From a bacterium (lineage in GTDB: Bacteria; Krumholzibacteriota; Krumholzibacteriia; LZORAL124-64-63), in contig DAOVZQ010000114.1 of assembly GCA_030635025.1 (NCBI GenBank), forward strand, positions 1 through 7,412: a DNA stretch of 7,412 bases. Reading direction: 5' to 3'. Positions 6,887 through 7,412 of the stretch are shown here, one piece after another (position 1 is the stretch's first letter; the number at the start of each line of letters is the position of its first letter). The notes beneath the pieces are model-generated. The model was not told the DNA's origin. It did not search any database and worked only from the letters and a program-made list of their open reading frames with translations. The position numbers were made by a program, and so were the translations under genes.

Positions 6887-6906
6887 TATCATGTGAAATT
6901 CATGTG
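6887..6906 (+). promoter_or_regulatory. Candidate -10 (TATCAT) overlapping a TCATGTG direct repeat, upstream of the thioesterase gene
   Basis: TATCAT at 6887-6892 differs from the TATAAT consensus at one base. No good -35 is seen at the usual distance. TCATGTG occurs at 6889-6895 and again at 6900-6906, exactly 11 bp apart, so on the same face of the helix and touching the -10. Such an arrangement suits an operator, but the repeats are short and could be chance. The rest of the 167 bp between the two divergent genes holds a small hairpin (CGCCC-GCTT-GGGCG, 6919-6932) and two GGCACC copies (6934, 6945) that I cannot assign. Confidence 0.25.
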
Positions 6907-6965
6907 TAGGTCTTGCAGCGCCCGCTTGGGCGTGGCACCCTCCCGGCACCAACGGAAGGTCCGAT

Positions 6966-7334
6966 ATGAAACATACCGATCCCGCGATTCGCGTGATGAT
7001 GATGCCCCGCGACACCAACGTCCACAATACGATCTTCGGCGGCGTGATCCTCAGCCACATCGACCAGGCCGGCGCCATCGGCGCGCGACGTGAGGGCTGC
7101 CGCCGCGTGGTGACCGTCGCCATGGACAAGATCGAGTTCCATAAGCCGGTGCATGTGGGCGACGTGGTCAGCTATTTCACCGAGATCGTGAAGAAGGGAC
7201 GTACGTCCATTACCGTGCGGGTCTGTGTGGAGTCGGATCGCTTCGACACGCATGAAAACGTGTCGGTGACCAGCGCCAACGTCACTTACGTAAACATCAA
7301 TAAGGACGGTAAGCCTGAGCCTATAGAGGGATGA
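6966..7334 (+). CDS. YciA-like acyl-CoA thioesterase (hotdog fold)
   Basis: 122 residues, slightly shorter than E. coli YciA (about 132). The signature MPRDTNVHNTIFGGVILSH-IDQAGAIGA aligns with the YciA pattern MPxDTNxxxxIFGGxxxxxxDxxGA, including the catalytic-type Asp (D33) at the start of the hotdog helix and N18. The following VVTVAMDKIEFHKPVHVGDVV and the strand GRTSITVRVCVE also match, and the end (NKDGKPEPIE) resembles the YciA tail. These enzymes hydrolyse acyl-CoA to free acid and CoA in the cytosol, usually with broad specificity; they work as oligomers. GGAAGG (6954-6959) stands 6 bases before the ATG. The HN at the position where YciA often has GD is a small variation. Stop is TGA; the last 14 bases overlap the convergent gene on the other strand. 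Confidence 0.93.
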   Translation: MKHTDPAIRVMMMPRDTNVHNTIFGGVILSHIDQAGAIGARREGCRRVVTVAMDKIEFHKPVHVGDVVSYFTEIVKKGRTSITVRVCVESDRFDTHENVSVTSANVTYVNINKDGKPEPIEG

Positions 7335-7412
7335 CGCGGCTGCCGGCCGCCAGGTCGTGAAGTCCGACACCCTGTGGCGCGCCGGCCATGAAACTCACCA
7401 GTATGACGACCG
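7321..7412 (-). CDS. Probable RDD-family membrane protein, C-terminal end only (partial)
   Basis: On the - strand an open frame enters from the right edge and ends at TAG (7321-7323), giving 29 residues: a hydrophobic piece (VVILVSFMAG) then GVGLHDLAAGSRVIPL. The last part matches the closing motif of RDD-family proteins (LHDLLAGT/S-x-V after the final membrane helix). RDD proteins are small multi-helix inner-membrane proteins, some implicated in sodium or proton exchange, most of unknown role. The fragment is short, so the family call rests on one motif; the coding call is supported by fit to the gap and the convergent arrangement. The TAG is followed in frame by TGA at 7297-7299, seven codons on, inside the thioesterase gene. 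Confidence 0.55.
   Translation of the reverse strand, partial: VVILVSFMAGAPQGVGLHDLAAGSRVIPL

Noticed and set aside
6919..6932. Hairpin CGCCC-GCTT-GGGCG as a riboswitch or terminator before the thioesterase
   Set aside because: The 5 bp stem is too short, with no T-run and no recognisable riboswitch core; likely chance in GC-rich DNA.

Overview
The window is GC-rich bacterial chromosome from a diderm (Gram-negative-type) organism. It carries an outer-membrane barrel protein, a periplasmic Tricorn-type protease and a membrane-associated PAP2 phosphatase. DUF5916-type barrels together with secreted Tricorn proteases are typical of Bacteroidota/Gemmatimonadota-like and related candidate phyla (for example Krumholzibacteriota or Eisenbacteria). 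That placement is inference; no rRNA or marker gene is present. I see no mobile element, CRISPR array, tRNA or phage gene.

Layout: (1) Positions 1-1835, + strand: a DUF5916-family protein with a CBM9-like N-terminal part and an outer-membrane beta-barrel, cut off by the left edge and interrupted by an in-frame TAG at 240-242. (2) 1837-2670, - strand: a PAP2-superfamily phosphatase with all three motifs. (3) 2671-2802: a divergent intergenic region with a good extended -10 for the next gene. (4) 2803-6063, + strand: a full-length exported Tricorn protease with its whole catalytic set. (5) 6070-6798, - strand: a calcineurin-like metallophosphoesterase. (6) 6799-6965: a divergent intergenic region with a spaced direct repeat. 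(7) 6966-7334, + strand: a YciA-like acyl-CoA thioesterase. (8) 7321-7412, - strand: the C-terminal end of a probable RDD-family membrane protein, cut off by the right edge.

The genes alternate strictly in strand (+ - + - + -). The three convergent junctions are extremely tight (1 bp gap, 6 bp gap, 14 bp overlap), so each gene is probably its own transcription unit and no operon is visible. Functionally this is a cell-envelope and housekeeping neighbourhood rather than one pathway: outer-membrane barrel, envelope lipid phosphatase, periplasmic peptide degradation, and two small cytosolic hydrolases.

The most unusual signal is the behaviour of TAG. One TAG interrupts an otherwise intact, well-conserved reading frame. 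Four of the six gene ends also use TAG, and each of those four is followed in frame by a TGA within 5 to 10 codons. This may be a nonsense mutation or sequencing error plus coincidence, or a sign of amber readthrough (for example pyrrolysine or a suppressor tRNA). It can be tested at genome level.
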